A DNA stretch of 13,370 nt from JBBQFD01 sp038321575 (GTDB lineage Bacteria > Bacillota_I > Bacilli_A > RF39 > UBA660), in contig JBBQFD010000017.1 of NCBI GenBank assembly GCA_038321575.1, positions 1-13,370 on the forward strand, written 5' to 3'. The position numbers and the translations under genes are program-made. The notes below the pieces were generated by a model, which saw only the letters and a list, made by a program, of their open reading frames with translations, had not been told where the DNA came from and made no database searches. Shown here piece after piece: positions 1 through 6,992 of the stretch (positions are counted from its first letter, which is position 1; every line of letters begins with the position of its first letter).

Positions 1-928
1 TCGCTAAACGTTTTAGATTAGGTGCTACATCTATACCATTAAAACTAGTATTTAACGCCAAAGTTTGAATACTCTCAGCATGAATCATAATAATATTTTT
101 ACCTTTTAGTTTGTTAGTGTAACTATTAGTTTTATTATTAGTTTCTCTTTTGGCATAATACTCACGGAATATTTTAGCCTTTTCATCATAACCAAATAAG
201 GGATTAATTTGTGATTTTATAGTTAAGATAGCATCATTGACATGATAAGTATACAATCCAAATTGCATAACAACATATTCCCGATCCCATTGTTTAGTAA
301 GACGACTAATGTCAACGGCGTTTAAAGTGGCAATAAATACTCCAAAAACAATTACCCCAGTTATTAAAGTATTAACAGCCCTAGTTTTACCATATTCGAA
401 GATGGCTACTGAGGTATAATATTCTTTTTTCTTTAAATGATAATTAACATATAACATAGCTACTATTTGCCATAAGTAAAAGAAATCTTTTAGTTGCATG
501 ATATTCTCAATAATAGCATCACTAACACTAAAAATTTGCTTTGAAGTTGCCAATAAGGAAATTGAGGAAAATGATAAGTAATTAGTATAATACATGGAAT
601 TAATAATACATACTGTAGTAAAAATAATTGACCAAATAAAATAATATTTAAATTGATGTTTAGGTTTAATAAAATAACCAAAAGCACCAATAATAATGAT
701 TATGGCGAAATCAGCAATAACTGGCTTTATATCAAAATAATTTTTAACAGTTAAGAATCTTAGTAATGATGAGTTAATAACTAATGAACCTACAAAGGCA
801 GCAAATAAAAAGTTTGTTTTTAAATAGATTTTAGAACTTTTTTTCATTTTACTAGCTCGCGCTTTTGTTTTAATTTTTAATTTAAAGTATTTTTCTTTAT
901 ATGTAAGTTTATTATTACTCTTTTTCAT
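1..928 (-). CDS. ltaS: Lipoteichoic acid synthase-like membrane sulfatase, 3' end missing
   Basis: LtaS-family enzymes polymerise glycerol phosphate from phosphatidylglycerol onto a lipid anchor on the outer membrane face. The visible 309 residues are the N-terminal part. They comprise a Lys/Arg-rich cytoplasmic tail (about 1-35), five hydrophobic segments (about 38-62, 68-87, 93-118, 146-164 and 186-205), a linker, and the first strand of the sulfatase-like domain, GKNIIMIHAESIQTL (276-290). In that strand E285 matches the family's first metal ligand. Five membrane spans followed by an extracellular phosphatase-fold domain is the LtaS layout. The catalytic Thr and the rest of the domain (roughly 300 residues) lie beyond the left edge. 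The ATG at 926-928 is preceded by a GGGGTG element and a strong promoter. An internal Met at residue 28 is a less likely start. The gene is transcribed separately from rpe. Family assignment is firm, but substrate preference (glycerol phosphate or another headgroup) cannot be read from this fragment. Confidence 0.88.
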   Translation of the reverse strand, partial: MKKSNNKLTYKEKYFKLKIKTKARASKMKKSSKIYLKTNFLFAAFVGSLVINSSLLRFLTVKNYFDIKPVIADFAIIIIIGAFGYFIKPKHQFKYYFIWSIIFTTVCIINSMYYTNYLSFSSISLLATSKQIFSVSDAIIENIMQLKDFFYLWQIVAMLYVNYHLKKKEYYTSVAIFEYGKTRAVNTLITGVIVFGVFIATLNAVDISRLTKQWDREYVVMQFGLYTYHVNDAILTIKSQINPLFGYDEKAKIFREYYAKRETNNKTNSYTNKLKGKNIIMIHAESIQTLALNTSFNGIDVAPNLKRLA

Positions 929-953
929 TCCACACCCCATTTAATACTAGATA

Positions 954-982
954 ATTATAACACTTTATAGTGGCTTTATCAA
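954..982 (-). promoter_or_regulatory. Sigma-A-type promoter of ltaS
   Basis: On the minus strand TTGATA (977-982) and TATAAT (954-959) are separated by exactly 17 bases, and TG sits one base before the -10, giving an extended -10 box. The predicted start of transcription is near 947, giving a leader of about 20 bases before the ltaS ATG. It lies just after the rpe terminator, so ltaS is probably its own transcription unit. This is the best promoter match in the window. Confidence 0.8.
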
Positions 983-984
983 TT

Positions 985-1018
985 GAAGAAAATAAAAAAA
1001 GAATTAATTTAATTCTTT
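985..1018 (-). terminator. Rho-independent terminator of the rlmN-rpe operon
   Basis: The bases at 998-1007 and 1009-1018 form a perfect 10-bp inverted repeat (AAAGAATTAA / TTAATTCTTT) around a single base. On the minus strand it is followed by a seven-T run and further T-rich sequence. The hairpin arm contains the rpe stop codon (1009-1011). The stem has only two G-C pairs and the real loop must open by a few bases, so it may be leaky. Confidence 0.62.
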
Positions 1019-1641
1019 ATTTTATCTATTTCTTGTTGATAATCACTGCTATTAGTAATATAACTGCCTAAGACAACCATATCAGCATGAAGACAATGCT
1101 TAATAGTTGTTTCATTAATGCCACCATCAACCTCAATTACAAACGAATAGTTATTAGTTGTTTTTAAATCGTATAATTCATTTATTTTGTTTTCCGTTTG
1201 AGGAATAAATAATTGACCACCAAACCCAGGTTCAACACTCATTAGAAGAACTAAATCAACTAGTTCTAGGTATGGTGATAATGCGGATACTGGGGTACTT
1301 GGTTTTATCGAAATACCCACTTTTAGATTATTCTTTTTAAGATAATTAATAATAAATAATGGATCTTCGGTAGCCTCTAAATGAAAAGTAATATACTTAG
1401 GATTTAGAATTTTATAATCATCGATATATTTAATAATATCACTAACCATTAAATGAATATCTAGTGCTTTATGACTATTATCTAATAGTGGCATTATTTG
1501 ATCAATAGTCCATGTTTTATTAGGGACAAAAATCTCATCCATAATATCTAAATGAAGATAATCAATACTAGTTTGATTTAACATTCTTATTTTTTCTTTA
1601 ATATTATCTTTGATCGATAAGATTGATACTGATAATAACAT
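1009..1641 (-). CDS. rpe: Ribulose-phosphate 3-epimerase
   Basis: Rpe interconverts D-ribulose 5-phosphate and D-xylulose 5-phosphate in the cytosolic non-oxidative pentose phosphate pathway. The 210-residue protein spans a single TIM barrel of normal length for the family. The metal and catalytic residues are visible: H30 and D32 in LHLDIMD, H63 in DIHLMV, and D172 in VDGGI. The flexible loop is VEPGFGGQ (136-143) and the phosphate-binding turn is LGS (191-193). The usual MDG after D32 is MDE here, a minor change. The ATG follows AGGTG by 4 bases, and that AGGTG is made partly from the TAG stop of rsgA, so translation is probably coupled. It is the last gene of the rlmN-prpC-prkC-rsgA-rpe operon, its usual place in Bacillota. 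A sister epimerase such as allulose-6-phosphate epimerase is possible, but the context favours Rpe. Confidence 0.93.
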   Translation of the reverse strand: MLLSVSILSIKDNIKEKIRMLNQTSIDYLHLDIMDEIFVPNKTWTIDQIMPLLDNSHKALDIHLMVSDIIKYIDDYKILNPKYITFHLEATEDPLFIINYLKKNNLKVGISIKPSTPVSALSPYLELVDLVLLMSVEPGFGGQLFIPQTENKINELYDLKTTNNYSFVIEVDGGINETTIKHCLHADMVVLGSYITNSSDYQQEIDKIKN

Positions 1642-1648
1642 ATTACAC

Positions 1649-2485
1649 CTACTTACTAATAAATTTTAAATAATTATCGTAACGACTCTTTAAGATGGTT
1701 TTATCCAAAACTCGCCTTTTGATTTCACAATTGGTTTCATTATTATGCATACAATCTTTATATTGACACTTTTCACGATAAAGATTGAATTCAATAAAAT
1801 TATCACGAATATCACTAGGACTCATTTTATCAAAGATTACTGCAGAAAATCCTGGAGTATCGGCTACTAATCCATCAAATAATGGAATTAACTCGACATG
1901 GCGAGTGGTATGTTTACCACGACCTAAAGCCTTACTAATGCGATCAGTCTTAAGATTTAAATTGGGATTTAAACGATTAATGAGAGTTGATTTACCCGAA
2001 CCACTCTGACCAGTAAAAACCGTTATTTTATCCTTAAAAGTAGCTTTTATTTTATCAATTTCTGTATTAAAATAAATATCATAACCAATTATCTTATAAT
2101 AATTTAGACTATGCATTATTACTTCAGATTCCAATTCAGTTAATAAATCTAATTTAGTAAAACAAATAACTGGTTTAATATTATTATACTCAATAATATT
2201 TAATAGTTTATCAAGTAAATTAGTATCAAGATTAGGTTCTTTAACACTAGCAATGACCATTGCTTGATCAATATTAGCAATGGGTGGTCTAGTTAAATAA
2301 TTCTTTCTTGAATCTACTTCCATAATATAATTATTGATATCATCAAAATGAACATTATCACCAACTAAGGGACTAATATTCATGTTGCGGAATTTACCAC
2401 GTGATTTACACACGTATTGCTTATTACTAGCTAGTACGGTGTAATCATTACTTATTAATTTTATTATTTTACCTTGCATACACAT
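1649..2485 (-). CDS. rsgA: Ribosome small subunit-dependent GTPase RsgA
   Basis: RsgA is a circularly permuted GTPase that checks late maturation of the 30S ribosomal subunit and is stimulated by it. The visible order is an N-terminal OB-fold (about 1-68), the G4 motif TKLD (110-113), G1 GQSGSGKST (159-167), G3 DTPG (209-212), and a C-terminal zinc knuckle with C240, C245, H247 and C253. This permuted G4-G1-G3 order defines the family, and 278 residues is normal length. The first ATG overlaps the prkC stop as TAATG, but the nearest SD-like GAG is only 2 bases from it. That GAG is 8 bases from a second ATG at 2477-2479, which would give MQGKIIKL, close to the usual RsgA N-terminus. Either start is possible. 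RsgA (CpgA) is a known PrkC substrate in Bacillus subtilis, so its place beside prkC may be functional. Confidence 0.95.
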   Translation of the reverse strand: MCMQGKIIKLISNDYTVLASNKQYVCKSRGKFRNMNISPLVGDNVHFDDINNYIMEVDSRKNYLTRPPIANIDQAMVIASVKEPNLDTNLLDKLLNIIEYNNIKPVICFTKLDLLTELESEVIMHSLNYYKIIGYDIYFNTEIDKIKATFKDKITVFTGQSGSGKSTLINRLNPNLNLKTDRISKALGRGKHTTRHVELIPLFDGLVADTPGFSAVIFDKMSPSDIRDNFIEFNLYREKCQYKDCMHNNETNCEIKRRVLDKTILKSRYDNYLKFISK

Positions 2486-4197
2486 TACTCAGTAATGATG
2501 TTATCAGGAACAACATCATTTGCTTGGGCAACTCTTATTTGGAAGGTAACACCCGTCATAATTGGGGTTTTAGCAGCACGACTTTGTGATAAAATAGTAC
2601 CATTCTTTTCAGTTGATGGGACATCAACTATTTCTAAAATAACTTTATATTTATCCATAAATGTTTGAACATCAGCTACTGACCATTTCTCAGCAACAAA
2701 GTCAGGATATTGGTCAACAATATTAGGAACTGTTAAAGTAACGGTATCACCGGCTACTACTTTAATATCTTTTAATGGACTTTGTTCAATAATAATATCT
2801 TTTTCATATTTAGAAGCATCATCAACTTCTTTTTTTACTTGTAACACATTGATTCCTTTGGCTTCTAAGGCAGCTTTAGTTTCGATATAACTTTTACCGA
2901 CATAATCTTCTAAAGTTATAGTTTCTAAACCAGTTGAAACATATAAAGTAATAGTTGAGCCATGTTTTACACTACGATTCATAGCGGGAGTAGTTTTTAT
3001 TACTTTACCACTATCAATAGTAGCACTACTTAATTCTAAATCTTTATCAGCAACTTTAAAGCCTAAACTCTCAAGTAAAGCCTCAGCAGCCACTGATGTT
3101 TTATTAGATACATCGGGGATTTTTACTTCAGCGACTCTTGTTACCATTGGATAAACAATAACGACTAAGAAGATGATGGTTGCTAGTAAAAAACAAATAC
3201 CACCCGTTATCCATAATAATTTGTTACTTTTACTAGGATCTTTTTCAACTTTAACCATTATTTCACCATCTCCCTTTCTATTAAACAATAAACCACTTAA
3301 ATTAGGCATTTTTTTAGTTTTTTCTAATTCGTGTTCAGGATATTGGTAAACAATTCGTTTTTCTTTTTGTTTGGTTTCATCTAAACAAGTTTTAATATCA
3401 TCATACATAGCACGTGCTGATTCATAACGATTTTTTGGATTCTTCGCACAAGCTTTTAAAACAATATTTTCGATACTTTGCGGTATTTCTGGATTTATTC
3501 GACAAATACTTGGTATTTGTTCTTTCATTTGTTTGATTGCTATTTCAACAGCATTTTCACCCTTAAATGGTATTTTACCGGTTAATAATTCAAACATTAA
3601 AATACCTAATGAATAAATATCACTTTTAATGGTAGAACCAGATCCATTAGCTTGTTCTGGAGGTAAATAATGAACTGATCCCATAACGGAATTTGTTTGG
3701 GTTAGTTCATGACTATTTAAAGCCATGGCAATTCCAAAATCAGTTATTTTAACCATACCATCATCTAAAATCATAACATTTTGTGGTTTAATATCACGAT
3801 GAATAATATAACTATCATGAGCGTGAGCTATACCTGAGGTTAGTTGTAACATAATATCCATTACTTCAGATATAGTAAGAGCACCTCTTCTTTTAATAAG
3901 ATTTTTTAAAGTCTTACCATTAACATATTCCATAACAATATAATAATTACCATCATCTTCACCAACATCATACATTTCAACAATGTTAGGATGTGATAAA
4001 CTACTAGCTGAAATAGCTTCTCTTTGGAAGCGACGGACAAATTTTTCATCGTCAGCTAAATCACCACGTAAAACTTTTACAGCTACATCGCGGTCTAAAA
4101 TAGTGTCATGAGCTAAAAAGACATTAGCCATACCACCTTCACCGATAGTACGGATTATTTCATAACGATTATTTATTTTTTGTCCCTTTATCACCAT
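2485..4197 (-). CDS. prkC: PASTA-domain Ser/Thr protein kinase PrkC
   Basis: This is a membrane-anchored eukaryotic-type kinase that senses peptidoglycan or lipid II through PASTA repeats outside the cell and phosphorylates growth and wall proteins inside. From the ATG at 4195-4197 it has 570 residues. The kinase domain covers about 8-270, with glycine loop GEGGMANV near 19-26, K41, HRDIKPQN (133-140), DFG (153-155) and activation segment GSVHYLPPEQ. A juxtamembrane region, one membrane helix (about 327-351) and three PASTA repeats (about 357-423, 424-491, 494-557) follow. All catalytic residues are present. An upstream in-frame GTG at 4204-4206 would add three residues, but the AGGTGG ribosome site abuts it with no spacer and is 9 bases from the ATG. 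The ATG also matches the short N-terminus usual in the family. The start lies one base after the prpC stop. The cognate phosphatase is directly upstream. Confidence 0.96.
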   Translation of the reverse strand: MVIKGQKINNRYEIIRTIGEGGMANVFLAHDTILDRDVAVKVLRGDLADDEKFVRRFQREAISASSLSHPNIVEMYDVGEDDGNYYIVMEYVNGKTLKNLIKRRGALTISEVMDIMLQLTSGIAHAHDSYIIHRDIKPQNVMILDDGMVKITDFGIAMALNSHELTQTNSVMGSVHYLPPEQANGSGSTIKSDIYSLGILMFELLTGKIPFKGENAVEIAIKQMKEQIPSICRINPEIPQSIENIVLKACAKNPKNRYESARAMYDDIKTCLDETKQKEKRIVYQYPEHELEKTKKMPNLSGLLFNRKGDGEIMVKVEKDPSKSNKLLWITGGICFLLATIIFLVVIVYPMVTRVAEVKIPDVSNKTSVAAEALLESLGFKVADKDLELSSATIDSGKVIKTTPAMNRSVKHGSTITLYVSTGLETITLEDYVGKSYIETKAALEAKGINVLQVKKEVDDASKYEKDIIIEQSPLKDIKVVAGDTVTLTVPNIVDQYPDFVAEKWSVADVQTFMDKYKVILEIVDVPSTEKNGTILSQSRAAKTPIMTGVTFQIRVAQANDVVPDNIITE

Positions 4198-4198
4198 A

Positions 4199-4933
4199 TT
4201 AGCCACCCACCTTTTTTAAATATGCAACTGAAATATTATCTGTTCCACCACGGTTGTTACTCTTATGAATTAATTTTTTAACAATTTGTTCAACCGTTAA
4301 TTCTTCATTTAAGACTTTCTCAATTTGAGTATCATCTAACATATTAGTTAAACCATCACTACAAAGGATAATGCCATCAATGTCAGTTTCAACATCAAAA
4401 ATATCCATTTCAACAGTGGTATTAGCACCAAGTGCTCGCATTAAAACATTCTTACGAGGATGTTCTCTAGCTTCTGCTTCAGTTAATTCACCTGATTTAA
4501 CAAGTAAGTTTACTAAAGTATGATCCGCTGTTATTTTATGAAACTTTTTATTCTTAATAACATAGCCTGAACTATCACCTATATTACCAAATAAAAGAAA
4601 GTCCTTGGTTAATATAGCACTAACGATAGTAGTTCCCATCCCCGTACTTTCGGGGTTATCTGAGGTATATTTATAGATGGCAACATTAGCTTCACTAACA
4701 GCTTCTTTTAACCAATTAATAGCGTCTTCTTTGTTACCAACACTACTTAATTCTTTAAAGCGTTTGCCAACATGAGATATCGCTAAACTTGATGCTATTT
4801 CTCCACCACGATGTCCACCCATACCATCAGCTACCGCCATGAAATATTCACCACTATTGTTTTCAACAATTATGACACTGTCTTCATTTTGTTCTCTGAT
4901 TTTGCCTGGATCTGTTATATAAAAACATTCCAT
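4199..4933 (-). CDS. prpC: PP2C-family Ser/Thr protein phosphatase PrpC (Stp)
   Basis: This cytosolic, metal-dependent PPM/PP2C phosphatase reverses phosphorylation by the adjacent PrkC kinase. The 244-residue protein is a single catalytic domain of normal length. Visible motifs are R13 and D18 in IREQNED, the metal-binding DGMGGHRGGE (36-45), GMGTT (98-102), GDS (119-121), the TADHT segment (135-139), SDG with D193, and GGTDNIS with D232. After GDS the usual Arg is Ser (GDSSGYV), a mild departure that does not touch a metal ligand. The start overlaps the rlmN stop as TAATG and is preceded by AAGGTG at 7 bases, so its translation is probably coupled to rlmN. The order prpC then prkC is conserved across Bacillota, which supports a kinase-phosphatase pair acting on shared substrates. 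Confidence 0.96.
   Translation of the reverse strand: MECFYITDPGKIREQNEDSVIIVENNSGEYFMAVADGMGGHRGGEIASSLAISHVGKRFKELSSVGNKEDAINWLKEAVSEANVAIYKYTSDNPESTGMGTTIVSAILTKDFLLFGNIGDSSGYVIKNKKFHKITADHTLVNLLVKSGELTEAEAREHPRKNVLMRALGANTTVEMDIFDVETDIDGIILCSDGLTNMLDDTQIEKVLNEELTVEQIVKKLIHKSNNRGGTDNISVAYLKKVGG
4207..4212 (-). promoter_or_regulatory. Ribosome binding site that fixes the prkC start
   Basis: AGGTGG on the minus strand lies within the end of prpC. It is 9 bases from the ATG at 4197 but directly abuts the upstream in-frame GTG at 4206, which therefore could not use it. This favours the shorter PrkC. Confidence 0.65.
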
Positions 4934-5958
4934 TATTTATCACCTTCATAATTTGATCTCAGTTGTCCGCATGCGGCCATAAGTTTGGAACCAAATTCCT
5001 TTCTGATTGTTACTTGTATATTATGTTTTTTTAAGATATCGTAAAATAACATTACTTGATCTTGATCACTTTTTTTATATTCAATATGACTTGTTTCATT
5101 ATATGGAATTAAATTAACATAACAATTAATTCCTTTTAATAATTTACATAACTCAATGGCATTAACTTCATCATCATTAATACCTTTAAGCATAATGTAT
5201 TCGAAGGTTACACGACGATTAGTTTTTTTAATATATTCTTTAATAATAGATATTAAATCAGTTAAACTATATGCTTGATTGATAGGCATTAATTCACTAC
5301 GTAATTCTTGATTAGAAGCGTGCAAACTAATAGCTAAATTAACTTGGGTTTGGCGTTCCATAAACTCTTTAATTTTTGGAACAATTCCACAAGTTGAGAT
5401 GGTTATATGGCGAGCTCCAATATCAATACCTTTTGGATCATTTACTATATCAATAAAGTCCATGACATTATCAAAATTATCAAATGGTTCGCCAATGCCC
5501 ATTAATACTAAATGAGAAACACGTATCTTTAAATCAGCTTCAACTTCGAGTATTTGCAGTAACATTTCATGTACTTCTAAGTTACGAACTTTTTTTAAGC
5601 GACCACTTTCACAGAATGAACAATTCATATTACAACCAACTTGGGTTGAAACACATAAACTATTACCATAATCATGACGCATTAAAACGGCTTCGATATT
5701 GTTGTTATCATTTAAACGAAATAAATACTTACGAACATCAGTATCAATTTGAATATCAACTATTTCTAAACGATTTAAATTAAAGTCTTGTTTAAGTTGG
5801 TCAATGGTTTCTTTTTTAATATTTTTCATTTCATCAAAACTATTAATTCTTTTTTTATACAACCATTCATATACTTTGGTAGCTTTAAATTTTTTATCAC
5901 CTAAGTTTATAAAATAGTCCTCTAATTTAATTAGTGGATAACTATATATATTTTTCAT
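4933..5958 (-). CDS. rlmN: Dual-specificity 23S rRNA (A2503-C2) / tRNA (A37-C2) methyltransferase
   Basis: RlmN is a cytosolic radical-SAM enzyme that puts a methyl group on C2 of A2503 in 23S rRNA, and of A37 in some tRNAs. The 341 residues match family length. There is an N-terminal helical RNA-binding domain (about 1-85), then the barrel with the iron-sulphur motif C109-x3-C113-x2-C116 (CNMNCSFC). The SAM-contact segment GIGEP follows (154-158), and C330 in AACGQLR is the Cys that carries the methyl-transfer intermediate. The FC within the cluster motif and the ordinary C-terminus argue for RlmN over its antibiotic-resistance relative Cfr, as does the housekeeping context. The ATG has AAGGTG 4 bases before it. 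The gene is first in its operon, just downstream of an extended -10 promoter, with a leader of only about 10 bases. It overlaps prpC by one base. Confidence 0.96.
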   Translation of the reverse strand: MKNIYSYPLIKLEDYFINLGDKKFKATKVYEWLYKKRINSFDEMKNIKKETIDQLKQDFNLNRLEIVDIQIDTDVRKYLFRLNDNNNIEAVLMRHDYGNSLCVSTQVGCNMNCSFCESGRLKKVRNLEVHEMLLQILEVEADLKIRVSHLVLMGIGEPFDNFDNVMDFIDIVNDPKGIDIGARHITISTCGIVPKIKEFMERQTQVNLAISLHASNQELRSELMPINQAYSLTDLISIIKEYIKKTNRRVTFEYIMLKGINDDEVNAIELCKLLKGINCYVNLIPYNETSHIEYKKSDQDQVMLFYDILKKHNIQVTIRKEFGSKLMAACGQLRSNYEGDK

Positions 5959-5974
5959 AATTCACCTTTATATT

Positions 5975-6003
5975 ATTATAACAAAAAAAGCTACTATTGA
6001 CTA
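5975..6003 (-). promoter_or_regulatory. Promoter of the rlmN-prpC-prkC-rsgA-rpe operon
   Basis: On the minus strand TATAAT (5975-5980) is preceded by TGT, an extended -10. A 4-of-6 match to the -35 box, TAGTCA (5998-6003), stands 17 bases upstream. Transcription would begin near 5968. It sits between the secG terminator and rlmN, marking the start of a new transcription unit. Confidence 0.72.
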
Positions 6004-6032
6004 CCTTATCAAACATAAACCTTATAATAACC

Positions 6033-6063
6033 AAAAAAGTTCAATGACTTATCATTGAACTTT
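6033..6063 (-). terminator. Rho-independent terminator after secG
   Basis: A perfect 12-bp stem (6036-6047 with 6052-6063) closes a 4-base loop. On the minus strand it is followed by a run of six T that includes the end of the stem. It starts 11 bases after the secG stop and precedes the rlmN promoter. It is the strongest terminator in the window. Confidence 0.88.
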
Positions 6064-6074
6064 ACATATTTTTA

Positions 6075-6287
6075 CTAAAAACCAATTATTAAACAAATTA
6101 CAAAGAAAGAAAATCCTAAGATCATTGTTAAACGACTAATGAGTAATTCCCCACCACGTTCTTTACGATTGGAAAATAAACTTTCACTACCACCAGAAAT
6201 TATATTTGATGCAGCTTCAGCTTTACCACTTTGTAAAAGCACAATTGATATTAATAAGATGGATACAATAATTAATAATATTTGCAT
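6075..6287 (-). CDS. secG: Preprotein translocase subunit SecG
   Basis: SecG is the small non-essential subunit of the SecYEG channel and assists SecA-driven protein export across the cytoplasmic membrane. The 70-residue protein has the family architecture: membrane helix 1 (about 2-19), ending in the conserved VLLQSGK segment; a Gly/Ser-rich cytoplasmic loop (SGGSESLF and KERGGE); and membrane helix 2 (about 51-69). It has a strong AGGAGG ribosome site 5 bases before the ATG. It is the last gene before a strong terminator. In many Bacilli secG neighbours eno or rnr-smpB. Here it stands between an unknown membrane protein and rlmN, with eno several kilobases away. Confidence 0.9.
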   Translation of the reverse strand: MQILLIIVSILLISIVLLQSGKAEAASNIISGGSESLFSNRKERGGELLISRLTMILGFSFFVICLIIGF

Positions 6288-6318
6288 AATATCCTCCTTG
6301 GCTATTAACTAATTTACC

Positions 6319-6346
6319 ATAATAACATTTAGAAATCAAGTATTAA
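6319..6346 (-). promoter_or_regulatory. Possible secG promoter
   Basis: In the 59-base gap before secG the minus strand has TGT-TATTAT (extended -10; hexamer at 6319-6324). TTAATA (6341-6346), a 4-of-6 match to the -35 box, lies 16 bases upstream. It could give secG its own transcript in addition to read-through from fmt. Such AT-rich gaps produce chance matches, so confidence is modest. Confidence 0.42.
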
Positions 6347-6985
6347 CTAGTTATTATCAAAATCAAGAACTTGATTGAAACTATTATAAGTTATAATTAC
6401 TTCGTATTTAATATATAAATTAGAATTATAATTAACATAATTTGTTAAATCTAGCGATACTATATTAATAATACCATCCGTAGTGGTTGTTCTAATAATA
6501 ATTGTTTTATCACTTTTGATATCAACGTTATTAGCTACTTTCATAAAACGAGATAGTGGTACCACATAGGGTTTAACAAAATCAACTTCGGTACCAATTA
6601 AAGTATCTAAATATTGATAAATATAGTCAACACGCAATTTAGTTATATCAATTTCCGTTACAGGAAATCCTACTAAAACATTATCTTTATAGAAATATGA
6701 TAATTCATTATGAACTATTAGTTCTTTATTATCAAAACGTTTGCCAGTAATAGTATCAGTTAAGACATCATTTTTATTAATGGTAATAACATAACTATAA
6801 TTATGCATATCATTATATGATTTTAAGGTCTTATCAATTGGTTTTTCAAGAGGCGTATTATTACGTAAAAATGCAATGATAATAGTAAAAAATATCAAAT
6901 AAAAGAATAAAATAACTCCTGAACGAGTTCTTTTATTTGCAAGAAGTTTTTTCACAGTATCAAAAGTTATTTTAATTTCTTTCAT
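6347..6985 (-). CDS. Single-pass membrane protein of unknown function
   Basis: I do not recognise this 212-residue protein. It has a short, basic cytoplasmic N-terminus (1-21), one hydrophobic helix (about 22-41), and about 170 mostly polar, beta-prone residues that should lie outside the membrane given the positive-inside rule. The helix looks like an uncleaved anchor rather than a signal peptide. No lipobox, Cys residue, repeat or catalytic motif is visible. It starts 7 bases after the fmt stop, with AGGTG 4 bases before its ATG. The fmt stop codon TAG is part of that ribosome site, so it is probably translated as part of the priA-fmt unit. It occupies the position where rsmB usually stands in Bacillota, and secG follows. 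Codon use looks like its neighbours, so the reading frame is real. Cell-envelope function is likely only from topology. Confidence 0.75.
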   Translation of the reverse strand: MKEIKITFDTVKKLLANKRTRSGVILFFYLIFFTIIIAFLRNNTPLEKPIDKTLKSYNDMHNYSYVITINKNDVLTDTITGKRFDNKELIVHNELSYFYKDNVLVGFPVTEIDITKLRVDYIYQYLDTLIGTEVDFVKPYVVPLSRFMKVANNVDIKSDKTIIIRTTTTDGIINIVSLDLTNYVNYNSNLYIKYEVIITYNSFNQVLDFDNN

Positions 6986-6992
6986 ATTTCAC

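Noticed and set aside
490..690. A 66-residue hydrophobic minus-strand reading frame
   Set aside because: It lies wholly inside ltaS in another frame, and its hydrophobicity mirrors the membrane spans of the real gene.
1785..2009. Plus-strand reading frame opposite rsgA
   Set aside because: It is antisense to the conserved GTPase motifs and has no ribosome site or family resemblance.
2474..2668. Plus-strand reading frame opposite the prkC-rsgA junction
   Set aside because: It is antisense to the third PASTA repeat and has no signals of its own.
4195..4206. GTG at 4206 as the prkC start
   Set aside because: The AGGTGG site abuts it with no spacer, whereas the ATG at 4197 has 9 bases of spacing and a family-like N-terminus.
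5484..5783. 99-residue plus-strand reading frame opposite rlmN
   Set aside because: It is antisense to the radical-SAM core, is of low-complexity composition, and has no ribosome site.
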